A stretch of 49,373 bases of DNA from a virus. This document shows positions 1 through 8,486 of the stretch, in pieces; positions within the stretch are counted from its first letter, which is position 1, and every line of letters starts with the position of its first letter. The notes under the pieces were generated by a model. The model searched no databases and was not told where the DNA came from. It was given only the letters and a program-made list of their open reading frames with translations. The stretch lies in IMG/VR virus record IMGVR_UViG_3300045825_000148, positions 1-49,373 of that record; one strand, given 5' to 3'. A program made the translations under genes and the position numbers.

Positions 1-539
1 GTGTTCGCTGCAACGGCTGCACCTGCTGTACCAGTGATAGCTCCCGCTGCGCCACCGGCGATACCGGCTAGGAAAGTTGCCATACCCTTACCGGAAAGAA
101 TTGCTGTGGCTATTGTGCCGACGGCTCCTGCTGTGACTGCGTTACCAATCGCCCCACCGGCAATCAAAAATGTATCTTGTGGCAAAGGAATAGAGGCCGC
201 TGTTGCACCATGAGGACGAGTTGCGACGATAGAAGCGATAGCTGTACCTGCTCCACCTGCACCCGCTTGGATATATAAAACATCAGGAATAAACGCCGCA
301 GGAATAAGCAAAGCAGACTGAGCACCTGATCCACCCCCTGTACCGCCTAATGCTGTCGCACCAATGGCACCCGCTCCACCATTACCGCCTTGACCCAGAC
401 ACAGTATCTGAATCATGGAAATACCACGGGGTTTTAGCCATTGCTGACTCGCGCCCACGATAGAGGTATTGGTTCCAATAAAAATCTGCTGATCTGCTGC
501 GCCAGCGTATCCTTTTGGGATGTGGCTAAAATCTAACAT
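1..539 (-). CDS. Glycine-rich fibre-like protein, 3' end cut by the window
   Basis: An open frame begins with ATG at 539 (overlapping the TGA of the upstream gene as ATGA) and runs without a stop for about 179 codons off the left edge of the window. The start reads MLDFSHIPKGYAGAADQQIF; residues from about 45 on are dominated by Gly and Ala (runs such as GQGGNGGAG and GGTGGGSGAQ). Gly-rich modules of this kind are common in phage tail fibres and appendages, and it is the last gene in a run of tail-type genes, so a fibre or fibre-tip role is inferred. The plus-strand frame over the same bases is Ala/Pro-rich and is only its mirror image. The true C-terminus is not visible. Confidence 0.7.
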   Translation of the reverse strand, partial: MLDFSHIPKGYAGAADQQIFIGTNTSIVGASQQWLKPRGISMIQILCLGQGGNGGAGAIGATALGGTGGGSGAQSALLIPAAFIPDVLYIQAGAGGAGTAIASIVATRPHGATAASIPLPQDTFLIAGGAIGNAVTAGAVGTIATAILSGKGMATFLAGIAGGAAGAITGTAGAAVAAN

Positions 540-1306
540 CAGTACGATCCACCGATGACGGTACATGACCACCCAGCCGTGACCGTAGTCCCAAGACCGA
601 CGATAATACGAAAACCGGGAGGTAAGGCCATGTTCATTGGATAGTCAAACTCTGGTGTGCCAGCCACTGCTGAAGCCGTACAGATAGGAAGTGAAATATC
701 GCCGTAGTATGCGTTGTTACCGCCAGCTAACGAGCCGGGGTTTTCTCTGGCAGTCGATACGTCTACTGTTTGTGTGTAGCTGTTTGTGGTCGCGGTGAAC
801 ATGTGGCGTTCTGCGCCGGTTGCTGTACCCGTAATCAAGATGTAAGTTTTAGCCGCATTCACTGCCGTCCACGCCCAAGCAATCGAGCCTGTCGCGCTGG
901 CTGTCGTAGCAGCCGCTGTGGCTTCCAATGAAGCAATACCAATCTGCCCTTGCGCATCTACCGGGTAGACCTTTGCATACCAAGTAATGCCGGGGCCGGT
1001 TGTCACCGCACCGCCTGTTGTAGACTGCGTTCCCGTTGGAGTAATCGCCGCCATCGTACCCGCAATAGAAGCGAAGCGACCTAGACCATTATTGATATAG
1101 ATGCGCGCCACCGAAGCTGTTACAGTACCACCAAGAGGCTTGAATCTCAGCCGTTGAATGTATGAACCATTCGTCGAGTCTGCGGTGAAGATGACTTGGT
1201 TGTTAACGCTTTGTCCATTAAAATCATTGGCTGCCGTCAGGAGAATGTTGCCTCCATCTATTGCGCCTACCTTACTGTAAATCGGGTCGCTATTTGCTCC
1301 AGCCAT
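539..1306 (-). CDS. Putative tail appendage protein (255 aa)
   Basis: I do not recognise a named family. The protein is rich in Ala, Thr, Gly and Asn, low in charge and predicted to be beta-rich, like virion surface proteins. A central section (about residues 95-180) alternates Thr/Ala with aromatic residues in the way of Ig-like or fibronectin-like tail domains (for example ITWYAKVYPVDAQGQ). It starts 12 bases after the stop of the upstream fibre-like gene and is translationally coupled by ATGA to the Gly-rich gene downstream. Membership of the left-hand fibre cluster is inferred from context and composition; the molecular role is not known. Confidence 0.6.
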   Translation of the reverse strand: MAGANSDPIYSKVGAIDGGNILLTAANDFNGQSVNNQVIFTADSTNGSYIQRLRFKPLGGTVTASVARIYINNGLGRFASIAGTMAAITPTGTQSTTGGAVTTGPGITWYAKVYPVDAQGQIGIASLEATAAATTASATGSIAWAWTAVNAAKTYILITGTATGAERHMFTATTNSYTQTVDVSTARENPGSLAGGNNAYYGDISLPICTASAVAGTPEFDYPMNMALPPGFRIIVGLGTTVTAGWSCTVIGGSY

Positions 1307-1318
1307 AATTATTCCCCT

Positions 1319-1675
1319 TTAACAGAGCGCCATACCGCGCACTTGCGCGTATTGCATCCCTACGTTTGCGTTATCTAAAAGTTCTGCTGAAGCTGTACAG
1401 TACACGTTGCTTGTTCCTGATAAAGTAATTGCCGAACCAGATGAACTGCTTGAGCGAACTGTATCTCGTGTCAATATCGTGGCTGTTGAGTTAAGTGTAC
1501 CTTTGCCTACTTCCCAGTTGTTACCGTTGACAATCAAGTACCCAATCAAACACGGGTAGTCACCGGCAAAGCCAGCAGCAAAAGACTGATACCCAGTAAC
1601 CGCACCCGCAAGCGTAACCGCCCCAGTGCCTGTGGTCGTTGTTGTCTCTTGTACTCTGTCAGCTAGATACGGCAT
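1319..1675 (-). CDS. Tail-fibre-like protein (118 aa)
   Basis: The N-terminal sequence (DRVQETTTTTGTG, then LAGAVTGYQSFAAGF) and the later segment NNWEVGKGTL followed by TRDTV match a recurring module found in phage tail fibre and receptor-binding proteins, where it forms a small beta domain. The ATG at 1675 overlaps the stop of the preceding gene (1675-1677), so the two are coupled. It is probably a short attachment or connector subunit of the left-hand appendage cluster. Family resemblance is from memory of such proteins; the exact role is inferred. Confidence 0.6.
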   Translation of the reverse strand: MPYLADRVQETTTTTGTGAVTLAGAVTGYQSFAAGFAGDYPCLIGYLIVNGNNWEVGKGTLNSTATILTRDTVRSSSSSGSAITLSGTSNVYCTASAELLDNANVGMQYAQVRGMALC

Positions 1676-2142
1676 TACGCCAACTGAATCAAACTTGTTG
1701 CAGCACCGGGGGTCGGCATGTTTAGGGTAAACGTGCCTGATGCGATGGTCTGCGAACTGAAGTTATGCAACGAAATAGCCTTACCACCTTGTGAACTGTT
1801 GTAGAACAGCGCCGTGTCAAAAGCGGTCGCCGAGAAGCCGGTGAACGATATTGATGCTGAGGGTGTAAAAGTTCCTGTATTGGTAAACAGGGTAGGTGCA
1901 GTTGCCATTGTTACTACTGCGCCTCCGGCTGCATATGTGCCTGAGTTGCCGACTTCTGAGGTGACAGCATAGACGGTTGTAGCCGCAGGGCTCAACGAAC
2001 CAGAGGCTAAATAAATAGCGCACTTGATTACATCTGCCGTAGAGACTGTGCGCGCCGGAACGCCAGTTCCCGGTCCGAGGGCGTGAATGCCTGTAAGTAC
2101 TTCTGTTTTGAACGAATTGCATATTCCTGCGGTATTTGCCAT
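1675..2142 (-). CDS. Putative virion appendage protein (155 aa)
   Basis: A low-charge, Thr/Ser/Ala-rich protein that looks beta-structured. It begins MANTAGICNSFKTEVLTG and contains a segment reading KCAIYLASGSLSPAATTVYA. Phage proteins of this size with this opening are usually annotated as structural proteins near tail fibres. It follows the 64-aa gene by one base and overlaps the next gene at the stop, so it belongs to the same operon. No catalytic motif is visible. Structural role inferred, specific function unknown. Confidence 0.55.
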   Translation of the reverse strand: MANTAGICNSFKTEVLTGIHALGPGTGVPARTVSTADVIKCAIYLASGSLSPAATTVYAVTSEVGNSGTYAAGGAVVTMATAPTLFTNTGTFTPSASISFTGFSATAFDTALFYNSSQGGKAISLHNFSSQTIASGTFTLNMPTPGAATSLIQLA

Positions 2143-2143
2143 A

Positions 2144-2338
2144 TTAACCTCCGAATTGTCCTGCGTCTACGCCTGCGGTTGTACCCTCTTTAAGGTTTAC
2201 CGTGGCACTCCGATGCACCATCTCGTCGCCGATATAGTACTCTACATACGAACCAAACTCCGTTGGTAAGTCCCATGTGCCCGTCTTCTTGAGCAGCACT
2301 TCTTCGTCCATCTGGCCCTTCGTTGTTTCAATAATCAT
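2144..2338 (-). CDS. Small hypothetical virion-operon protein (64 aa)
   Basis: A 64-residue acidic protein (starts MIIETTKGQMDEEVLLKKTG) with a mixed beta pattern and a Gly-rich C-terminus. Its ATG at 2338 overlaps the end of the 129-aa gene (stop 2335-2337) and it is followed after one base by the 155-aa fibre-like gene. I recognise no family. The tight spacing supports its being a real coupled gene in the virion operon. Confidence 0.55.
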   Translation of the reverse strand: MIIETTKGQMDEEVLLKKTGTWDLPTEFGSYVEYYIGDEMVHRSATVNLKEGTTAGVDAGQFGG

Positions 2339-2724
2339 TTTGCCTCCGCGATAATCCGGGCCAGCAGCCCAGTTGCATCTTTATCCATTTTAAACTGCCA
2401 ATTCAGCGGCGCCTGCGGGTTGGTGCCTACAATCGCTTTGCCTATATCAGCCTTGGCCGATATGCCGTCCATCAATCCATTTTCATCCCGCTCAATCGTA
2501 AAAGTCCACTTGCGTGGCCGTCTGATTACCGGTTGTTCGACCGGCACCGGTTGCGCCTGCGCAGGTAGTTGTACCACCTGCACTTCCGGGGCCTTCATCA
2601 TAATGCCTTTTACAGCATCAATCAACGCTTTATTACTAAGATCGCTGCGCGCGAGTGCCTCGGCGATCCCTTGATTCGGGTCGCGTTTTACTATCGGGTC
2701 CAGTTTCAAACGGCTTTTAAGCAC
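2335..2724 (-). CDS. Hypothetical virion-operon protein (129 aa)
   Basis: Begins MLKSRLKLDPIVKRDPNQG; residues about 48-68 are a Pro/Gln/Val-rich linker, followed by a basic RRPRKWTF segment and a C-terminal half with Asp/Asn/Gly turns. The second half (KWTFTIERDENGLMDGI...) looks like a small beta domain. Its ATG at 2724 lies inside the 3' end of the 1107-aa gene (stop at 2717), so the two overlap by 8 bases. No recognised family; probably a minor structural or assembly protein. Confidence 0.55.
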   Translation of the reverse strand: MLKSRLKLDPIVKRDPNQGIAEALARSDLSNKALIDAVKGIMMKAPEVQVVQLPAQAQPVPVEQPVIRRPRKWTFTIERDENGLMDGISAKADIGKAIVGTNPQAPLNWQFKMDKDATGLLARIIAEAK

Positions 2725-5700
2725 CGAGGCACTCCTTTAGCATATCCATTACGTTCTTATGTTGCTCTGCTTTACGCATAGCCTGACGTGCATTGTGCTC
2801 ATGTTCCTTACCGTCCGCGTGTTCGAGCATGATTGTAGCGTCTTTCGGGACTGATTTGGAGAATACTCGCGCGGCTCGACTGCCCGCTGCCTCTGTCGGC
2901 TTGCCCACTTCGACTTCCTTGCGCGCCTGACGCATAACGGCTTCTATGTCCTTACTTGTCCAATTTAAGCTCATACCCATCTTGCGGGCAAACTGGCGTA
3001 CCAGTTGAACAATTTGATCTTTTAAGCTGCGCTTCAGCGCCGGGTCAAACGCATTCTGACCCTCAGCCAAAACTTCTTCTACGGCCTGAGCCTTGGTCAT
3101 GCCTTTCTGACGTAATTTATCAGCCGCCTCACGGACACTCTCGTTTGTATCGTACATGCTGTCCAACATAGCGGTCAGCTTCTCTTTAAACGCCGAGCGC
3201 AGACCGTGATGCCCTAGTGTCTCATGGAATACAGAAGCACCCACATCCGATAGATCAGCGTGCCGTTCGTGCAATACCTTGATGCCTTTTTCGTCGATAT
3301 ACGCCTTCGCATTGTTCTGTAAAACCCATTGCTTCTCGGCATTGCTCAAATCTTTGAAGTCCACAGCGGTTATTTTCGGCTTATTCGTCCAATCTTTTAC
3401 AAGGTGGTCAATATGCGCTTGGGCCTCTTCTTTGCCAACACCCGATCCTTTTGGACCTGACCGTGCCGAGCGGGTTGCATTATCGCGAGCTATAGCATCG
3501 ACATGCTTTTCCATGACGCGGTTAATGAACTCAGGCTCAAACGTGTCCTCGCCTTTAAGCTGTCTCATGGACTGCTTTTTGACTGCCTCTTGCGCCTCTG
3601 GGTGCATGTCTTCAAAGCGTTCAATTACTGAGCCGTCTTTATCCGCATCAGCATTCCACCGCCGTTTAGCGGTTTCCGTTATCTTGTTAGCCGTCCGTAC
3701 TTGGGATGCGTTCTGTTTTACTGGAGGTTTGACGTTGCCCGCTGCCACAGGAGGTACAGCATCAACTGGTGCACTTGGTTCCACTGCTGTTCGGACAGGG
3801 TCAACTGGGTCGTGAACTCGAACTCCTCCTGATCCTGATAAAGGCACTCCATCGCTTCCTCCACCTGCCGGGTTGACAGGCTTTGTATCAGGCTGAACTG
3901 GCTCGACAGGCTTTGGTCTAGTTCCATCTTGTTTAGCTCCTTGTGTCGGTCTGCCGTTTTTATCGAACATCGCTCTTGTACTTGCCGCATCTTGCACCGC
4001 TTGATACTTGCCCATCGGACCGTTCTTGGCGTCTGCGAGTACTGCTTTCAGTAACGCATCGTCGCCCGTCCTGTTGTAGTGGTCATGGGCATCCAGAAAC
4101 ATCTTGTACATCCGGTCATTATGCTGATCAAACGCATCGGCCTGTTCTCTTTTAGTCAGTTCTTCGCTATTCGGGTCCGGCAGTTCAGGCTTGCGCATAT
4201 CACGCGCTGTTGTTTCACCACTGAACATATCCTGTGTCTTGCCACCAGCAATAGCTTGATTGCTGCGTTCTGCGGCGGCAGCGCGCGCGGCTTCGGCCTG
4301 CACCCTCGCTTCTTCTTGTTGCTTACGCCACGCCTCTGTTCTGGCTTGTAGCTTATCGGCTGCACGCATCGACCGCGTCGTACTCATATCGATACTATCC
4401 GCCAAGCTACCTTGTTGCCATTGACCTGAATCAGCCAGCTTCTCCTCTTGCAGTCTCGCTGTGCTGTCATTCACGAATGACTCTATCTTCGACTGTGTCT
4501 TTGGCTTTCTACCCTGCTCGTTGAGCATAGTTCCGTGAGCCATCAAGGCTTCGTTTAGCGCTTGCGCCACAGCAGGATCGCGTAAATCTTTCCCGACGAA
4601 CTGGTCTGATAAGGCACGCCCATCGGTGCCCTTTTCTTTTTCCAGCCCGATAGTCTGCTCCAGTAATTTTCGGGTTATTGGTTGTATTTTGCTCTTAACC
4701 GCTGGTGCAGCAGGATTACTTTGTGCATACAACGTAGCATCTAGCTCTGCTTGCTTATTGGCAATATCTTTTGGATCGACCGTAGGATCGAGTTGCATGG
4801 TTCTGATGTCTTGCTGCATCTGCCGAATCTCAGGCGACAACGCAGGCATCTTATCCGGCGGCGGTCCTATCTTGTCCTGCACGCCTCTAGCTGTCCATTT
4901 GCCTTGGAGCCCGAGGTCGCCTTGCATAGCAGGCATATCGTTTTGCTGCGTAGGTCCTTGATTCCGGTCTTGCGCTTGCTGCGCGCGGAACTGCGCTTGA
5001 GCGGCTTGATAATCTGTAAGCTTCTGCGCAGCTTGCTCACGCGTATCAAAGTCCGAGGCAATATCCGCCGCCTTGTCCCAGTTCTTACCTGCAGCTTCAA
5101 CGGCTTTCACATCTTTACCGCGTTTTGGCAGTCCGTGAAGACCGAGGATCGGTGCGAGGAAACCAGCAGTACCTGCCTCTTCGGCATAAGAACTCAGAGC
5201 TTCAGGGCTCATTACGTCTTGGCCTGCTTGCGCCCGACGGATAGCGTCAGATTCTACCATCATCTCTGTACCGCCGAGTGCTGCGCCTGCGGTAGCGCCA
5301 GCGTAGTTACGCAGGGTAGAGTTAAGCGAAGCCGTTGCTGCTTCTTTAGTGATCGTACCGGTTATTACTTGCTTCGTCAGTGAGGCGATCTCAGGCCCAG
5401 CCATACTGAGCAGCTTAGGCGTTAATTTAGCAATCGGTCCGCCGAGACCACCGAGGGCGCCTTGAACAATAGCAGCAGCAACGCTAGTTGCCATACTTGT
5501 TTCTTCTGGCATTTGGCCAGATTCAAGGCGCTTCGCATTTTCTTCGTCAACAGCTCGTCTATTGCGTGCCAGCTCTGCGGGAGCGGCCAAGGCGGTAAAC
5601 GCTGTGGGGCCAGCTACTAAGGCCCCGGGACCCATCGTAGCCGCACCCGCTCCAGCAGAGGCTAAAGCAGCACCGGCCATCGGGACAGCATAACTACCTG

Positions 5701-6040
5701 CCATACCCATCACAGGCTCTACAATTTTCTGGTTGATAAAGGCGCCGAACCCCTTGTCTTTATCTGTCGTGGGAGTCCAAGCACCAACATCATTGCTGGG
5801 TTTCGCGAACTCCGTAGCCCAGTTTTTTAGCCCTTCGCCGCCGGGTATTTCGCCCAGCCCTGCCGCAGAATCTGCAACGTATTCTTTTAAGGCGTTTTTG
5901 AACGCGCCTATGCCACCGTGATTAGGTTCTCTCCCAAATGCTTCTGGGTACATACGCTGAGCGCGATGATAGGCATCGAGCGGGGTTTCCCCATCTCGGA
6001 CTTGGACGGCGCTACCGTCAGGTAATGGTACTGTAGCCAT
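2717..6040 (-). CDS. Large internal-virion-type protein with zincin-like motif (1107 aa)
   Basis: The largest protein of the window. Residues 1-35 form a short ubiquitin-like or LysM-sized N-terminal piece (VPLPDGSAVQVRDGETP...). About 80-230 is Gly/Ala-rich with hydrophobic stretches that could insert in membrane, then come long Ala/Gln/Arg-rich coiled-coil and linker sections (about 300-650) and a Pro/Val linker. Near the C-terminus (about 935-950) is the motif VFHETLGHHGLRS, which fits the HExxGHxG signature of zincin metallopeptidases seen in large polyvalent phage proteins. The architecture resembles ejected internal virion proteins that modify or cross the envelope. Its ATG overlaps the stop of the 459-aa gene (TAATG). 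Proteolytic activity is inferred from the motif only. Confidence 0.65.
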   Translation of the reverse strand: MATVPLPDGSAVQVRDGETPLDAYHRAQRMYPEAFGREPNHGGIGAFKNALKEYVADSAAGLGEIPGGEGLKNWATEFAKPSNDVGAWTPTTDKDKGFGAFINQKIVEPVMGMAGSYAVPMAGAALASAGAGAATMGPGALVAGPTAFTALAAPAELARNRRAVDEENAKRLESGQMPEETSMATSVAAAIVQGALGGLGGPIAKLTPKLLSMAGPEIASLTKQVITGTITKEAATASLNSTLRNYAGATAGAALGGTEMMVESDAIRRAQAGQDVMSPEALSSYAEEAGTAGFLAPILGLHGLPKRGKDVKAVEAAGKNWDKAADIASDFDTREQAAQKLTDYQAAQAQFRAQQAQDRNQGPTQQNDMPAMQGDLGLQGKWTARGVQDKIGPPPDKMPALSPEIRQMQQDIRTMQLDPTVDPKDIANKQAELDATLYAQSNPAAPAVKSKIQPITRKLLEQTIGLEKEKGTDGRALSDQFVGKDLRDPAVAQALNEALMAHGTMLNEQGRKPKTQSKIESFVNDSTARLQEEKLADSGQWQQGSLADSIDMSTTRSMRAADKLQARTEAWRKQQEEARVQAEAARAAAAERSNQAIAGGKTQDMFSGETTARDMRKPELPDPNSEELTKREQADAFDQHNDRMYKMFLDAHDHYNRTGDDALLKAVLADAKNGPMGKYQAVQDAASTRAMFDKNGRPTQGAKQDGTRPKPVEPVQPDTKPVNPAGGGSDGVPLSGSGGVRVHDPVDPVRTAVEPSAPVDAVPPVAAGNVKPPVKQNASQVRTANKITETAKRRWNADADKDGSVIERFEDMHPEAQEAVKKQSMRQLKGEDTFEPEFINRVMEKHVDAIARDNATRSARSGPKGSGVGKEEAQAHIDHLVKDWTNKPKITAVDFKDLSNAEKQWVLQNNAKAYIDEKGIKVLHERHADLSDVGASVFHETLGHHGLRSAFKEKLTAMLDSMYDTNESVREAADKLRQKGMTKAQAVEEVLAEGQNAFDPALKRSLKDQIVQLVRQFARKMGMSLNWTSKDIEAVMRQARKEVEVGKPTEAAGSRAARVFSKSVPKDATIMLEHADGKEHEHNARQAMRKAEQHKNVMDMLKECLGA

Positions 6041-7419
6041 TAAAGTCTAATCTGTGTGGGAGTAGTTGCTCCGGTTGCGGCTTGGCGCTGCTGATCCCAG
6101 CGCAGCGCGGCTTCGGTGCTATTCATACCCTGCTGCATCATCGTAGTCATAAATTTAGTGCGCTCAACCGATTCGGCTGCTGCAGTGCGCGCTGCTGCGG
6201 TATTATCTGACCCGTACATTGCAGGGACAAAGCGAACCACTTCGTCATGTAGATAATCATCATAAGGGCGTCCGCCGGTCGTCCCAGCTTTAGCATCAGC
6301 CGTATACTTTCGTTTGGCTGCGGCTTCTGCCATTTGATAAGGGATCATACCGGGTTTTAGCGCGTTAGAAGCCTGCATATTAGCCGCAGCTAACTGTCTC
6401 GCCAGTCGGGCATCTTGCCCGCGTTCCTGAACTGCAAGAGTTGCAATACCCTGATTCTGACGGCGTTGTTCCTGACTTAAAGCCAAGTTCTGCGCGTGCG
6501 CGGCATCAGACTGTTTGGTATAATCCGTAAGGCCTTCTCCGGCTCCAGTAGCCAGATTGCCCAATATACCCTCCCAAGGGTGCTTACCCGCTTCGCTGGC
6601 CATGCCCAGACCCGCGCGCATCAGCCCCATCCAAGGAGCCTGATTGGCCTGCCGACCGATTTCGCCCCGGTCTATCTTGGTTACGTCGTCTCCGCCGTTC
6701 ATTAGCGCTGTAATACGCCTATATGCGGCCTCTTCATCGCCCACGCCGCCTACGGGATTAGAAGCTCTCACTCCCGCTGACACGCTGTAACTCGGAAACT
6801 GTCCGATCTCAGATGTTATTTCTTTTGCTGTTTTCGGTTTCTCTTTAGGTGCGTCGGTTTTATCCTTACCTGCGTCCCCAGCCTTGGCTACCGCTTTAAT
6901 ACCTGTAGGTTTGCGTTTGGACGCTTCGATGGCCGCGGCTAATTCTTGCTGATAGGGGTCTACCATAGACAGTGGGTTTCCAGATCGTACTCGCGATACA
7001 GGATGTTCCATTTCTGGATGCGCGCTGACAGCGGGGACCGCATATAAGTCGGGGTCGTCTTCAGCGATACCGGCGAGTCTCGTATTGGTTGTATACCCTA
7101 GTGTCCCTCCGCCTTCGGCGAATTTGCGAACCTTACCACCGTGCTTAAATGCGACGATACCGCCGGAGGCCATAGCCTGCGGAGCCGGTTGTTGTTGCGC
7201 TGGTTGTTGCTGCGGAGCAGCTACTTGTTGTGCCACCGTAGGAGGCTGCTGTTGTTGCGCCTGCGCACCGGCCTGCATCTGTTTAATCTCATTCAGCCGA
7301 GCAATAATAATGTTGGTGTAACCAGAATACTGCGGATTGCGCAGCATCTGAGTCAGTTGACCCGGATCAGTAATCTTACTGATAATAGCTGATGTCGCGC
7401 CGTAGCTAGTTCTGTCCAT
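6040..7419 (-). CDS. Putative internal virion protein, Gln/Pro-rich (459 aa)
   Basis: Residues about 50-88 are a Gln/Pro/Ala linker, followed by a Gly-rich element reading ASGGIVAFKHGGKVRKF and AEGG. The C-terminal two thirds are helical and Ala/Arg/Gln-rich. The same kind of ASGGI-x-x-F-x-x-GG element occurs in the 654-aa protein two genes upstream and in related form in two small head-gene products, suggesting a shared virion-targeting or membrane element. It is coupled to the downstream 1107-aa gene by TAATG. Internal virion or ejection protein is inferred from size, composition and position; no enzyme motif is seen. Confidence 0.55.
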   Translation of the reverse strand: MDRTSYGATSAIISKITDPGQLTQMLRNPQYSGYTNIIIARLNEIKQMQAGAQAQQQQPPTVAQQVAAPQQQPAQQQPAPQAMASGGIVAFKHGGKVRKFAEGGGTLGYTTNTRLAGIAEDDPDLYAVPAVSAHPEMEHPVSRVRSGNPLSMVDPYQQELAAAIEASKRKPTGIKAVAKAGDAGKDKTDAPKEKPKTAKEITSEIGQFPSYSVSAGVRASNPVGGVGDEEAAYRRITALMNGGDDVTKIDRGEIGRQANQAPWMGLMRAGLGMASEAGKHPWEGILGNLATGAGEGLTDYTKQSDAAHAQNLALSQEQRRQNQGIATLAVQERGQDARLARQLAAANMQASNALKPGMIPYQMAEAAAKRKYTADAKAGTTGGRPYDDYLHDEVVRFVPAMYGSDNTAAARTAAAESVERTKFMTTMMQQGMNSTEAALRWDQQRQAATGATTPTQIRL

Positions 7420-7421
7420 GA

Positions 7422-8474
7422 TCAGCCTCTATTCCCGTAAGCAGAATTATTATTCGCACTCGAAGCCCCGTAAGCACCAAGGCCAGCTATACCTAGACCG
7501 GTCAGTTGCGCCCCAAGGTTCGGCGGTGGAGCATAAGTAGCTGAAGAAGTATTCATCGCTTGTGGTGACCCTTGAATAATACTCTGCAACCAGCTCGCGC
7601 TTTGCATTGGCTGGTTAAACTGCATTGTCGCATTCTGCTGCTCGGTATTATACTCATTTTGTGCCAGCGCTTGCTGCTGATTTCCGACACCCAGTTTTGC
7701 TTGCTCAAGACCTAAATTCGCATTTTGAGCCGCAGTGGCTACACCGGACTGGTTCATCGCATTATTCTGCTCTTGACCGGTTAAGCTATTCGCTAAATTA
7801 CCTTGAGCCGTACCAGCTTGGGTTAGCGCATTGTTCTGGTTCAACTGTTGCGTCTGCTGCGTGTTGTACTGCTGCATACCCGAGTTGTAAGCTTGATTGG
7901 CTCCGTTGATCTGATTCTGGTTTTGAAGCATCGCCAAGGTCCGTTGGTTTTCTCCTTGGACTACCCCGGCTCGGGAACCTCCAAACGCGCCCGCTTGCGC
8001 TGCTTGCGCATTGTTTTGATTCTGCTGTATGCCCGAGGTTCGCGCTGCTTCTTGGTTTGCAATATCCGTTACACCCTGTTGATACGGGTTCATGAAGCTC
8101 TGAGCTGTGCCCGGATTTAACCAGCTATTACCACTCATACCTTGAATATTACCGGCGGCAGCGCCTAGAGAGCCGATGCCACCTGCGTAGTTAGACTGTA
8201 TACCGCCAGAACCAAGGGCGCCGAGAGCGTCTTGAGCTGTACCAAAACCGGTCTGCCCCGCCATGCCCGTGATGCCAGTCTGCGCGTTTTCTTGATTCTT
8301 GTTAAACCCTGCGACCTGACCATACATCCCTTGATTGGTCTTTTTATAGTTACCATCGATGTTACTGCTGATCGCTGCTACGCCTTGCGCGTTGGTTAGA
8401 TTGGTATCTAATACCTTGTCTAACGTCGGGTTTGATAGCGTATTTGACGACGTGTTACTGTTGACTATGGGCAT
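7422..8474 (-). CDS. Putative virion protein, Asn/Gln/Ala-rich (350 aa)
   Basis: A low-complexity, almost uncharged protein in which Gln, Asn, Ala and Gly make up most of residues 60-300; heptad-like A-x-x-Q patterns suggest long amphipathic helices. It starts MPIVNSNTSSNTLSNPTLDK and ends in a Gly/Ala/Tyr segment (GIAGLGAYGASSAN). Such proteins accompany ejection proteins in short-tailed phages. It lies 12 bases after the 654-aa gene and 2 bases before the 459-aa gene. Function inferred from context only. Confidence 0.55.
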   Translation of the reverse strand: MPIVNSNTSSNTLSNPTLDKVLDTNLTNAQGVAAISSNIDGNYKKTNQGMYGQVAGFNKNQENAQTGITGMAGQTGFGTAQDALGALGSGGIQSNYAGGIGSLGAAAGNIQGMSGNSWLNPGTAQSFMNPYQQGVTDIANQEAARTSGIQQNQNNAQAAQAGAFGGSRAGVVQGENQRTLAMLQNQNQINGANQAYNSGMQQYNTQQTQQLNQNNALTQAGTAQGNLANSLTGQEQNNAMNQSGVATAAQNANLGLEQAKLGVGNQQQALAQNEYNTEQQNATMQFNQPMQSASWLQSIIQGSPQAMNTSSATYAPPPNLGAQLTGLGIAGLGAYGASSANNNSAYGNRG

Positions 8475-8486
8475 GGTGCTCTCCTG

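Noticed and set aside
1-213. Ala/Pro-rich plus-strand open frame at the left edge
   Set aside because: It is antisense to a Gly/Ala-rich minus-strand gene with a good coupled start at 539; its composition is the mirror of that gene.
3279-3815. 178-codon plus-strand open frame inside the 1107-aa gene
   Set aside because: Antisense of a long, motif-bearing gene in a solid minus-strand operon; Ser/Ala/Cys-rich composition, no start signal.
4751-5383. 210-codon plus-strand open frame
   Set aside because: Antisense shadow of the same large virion gene, rich in Arg, Leu, Cys and His as such shadows are; no Shine-Dalgarno and no neighbours on this strand.
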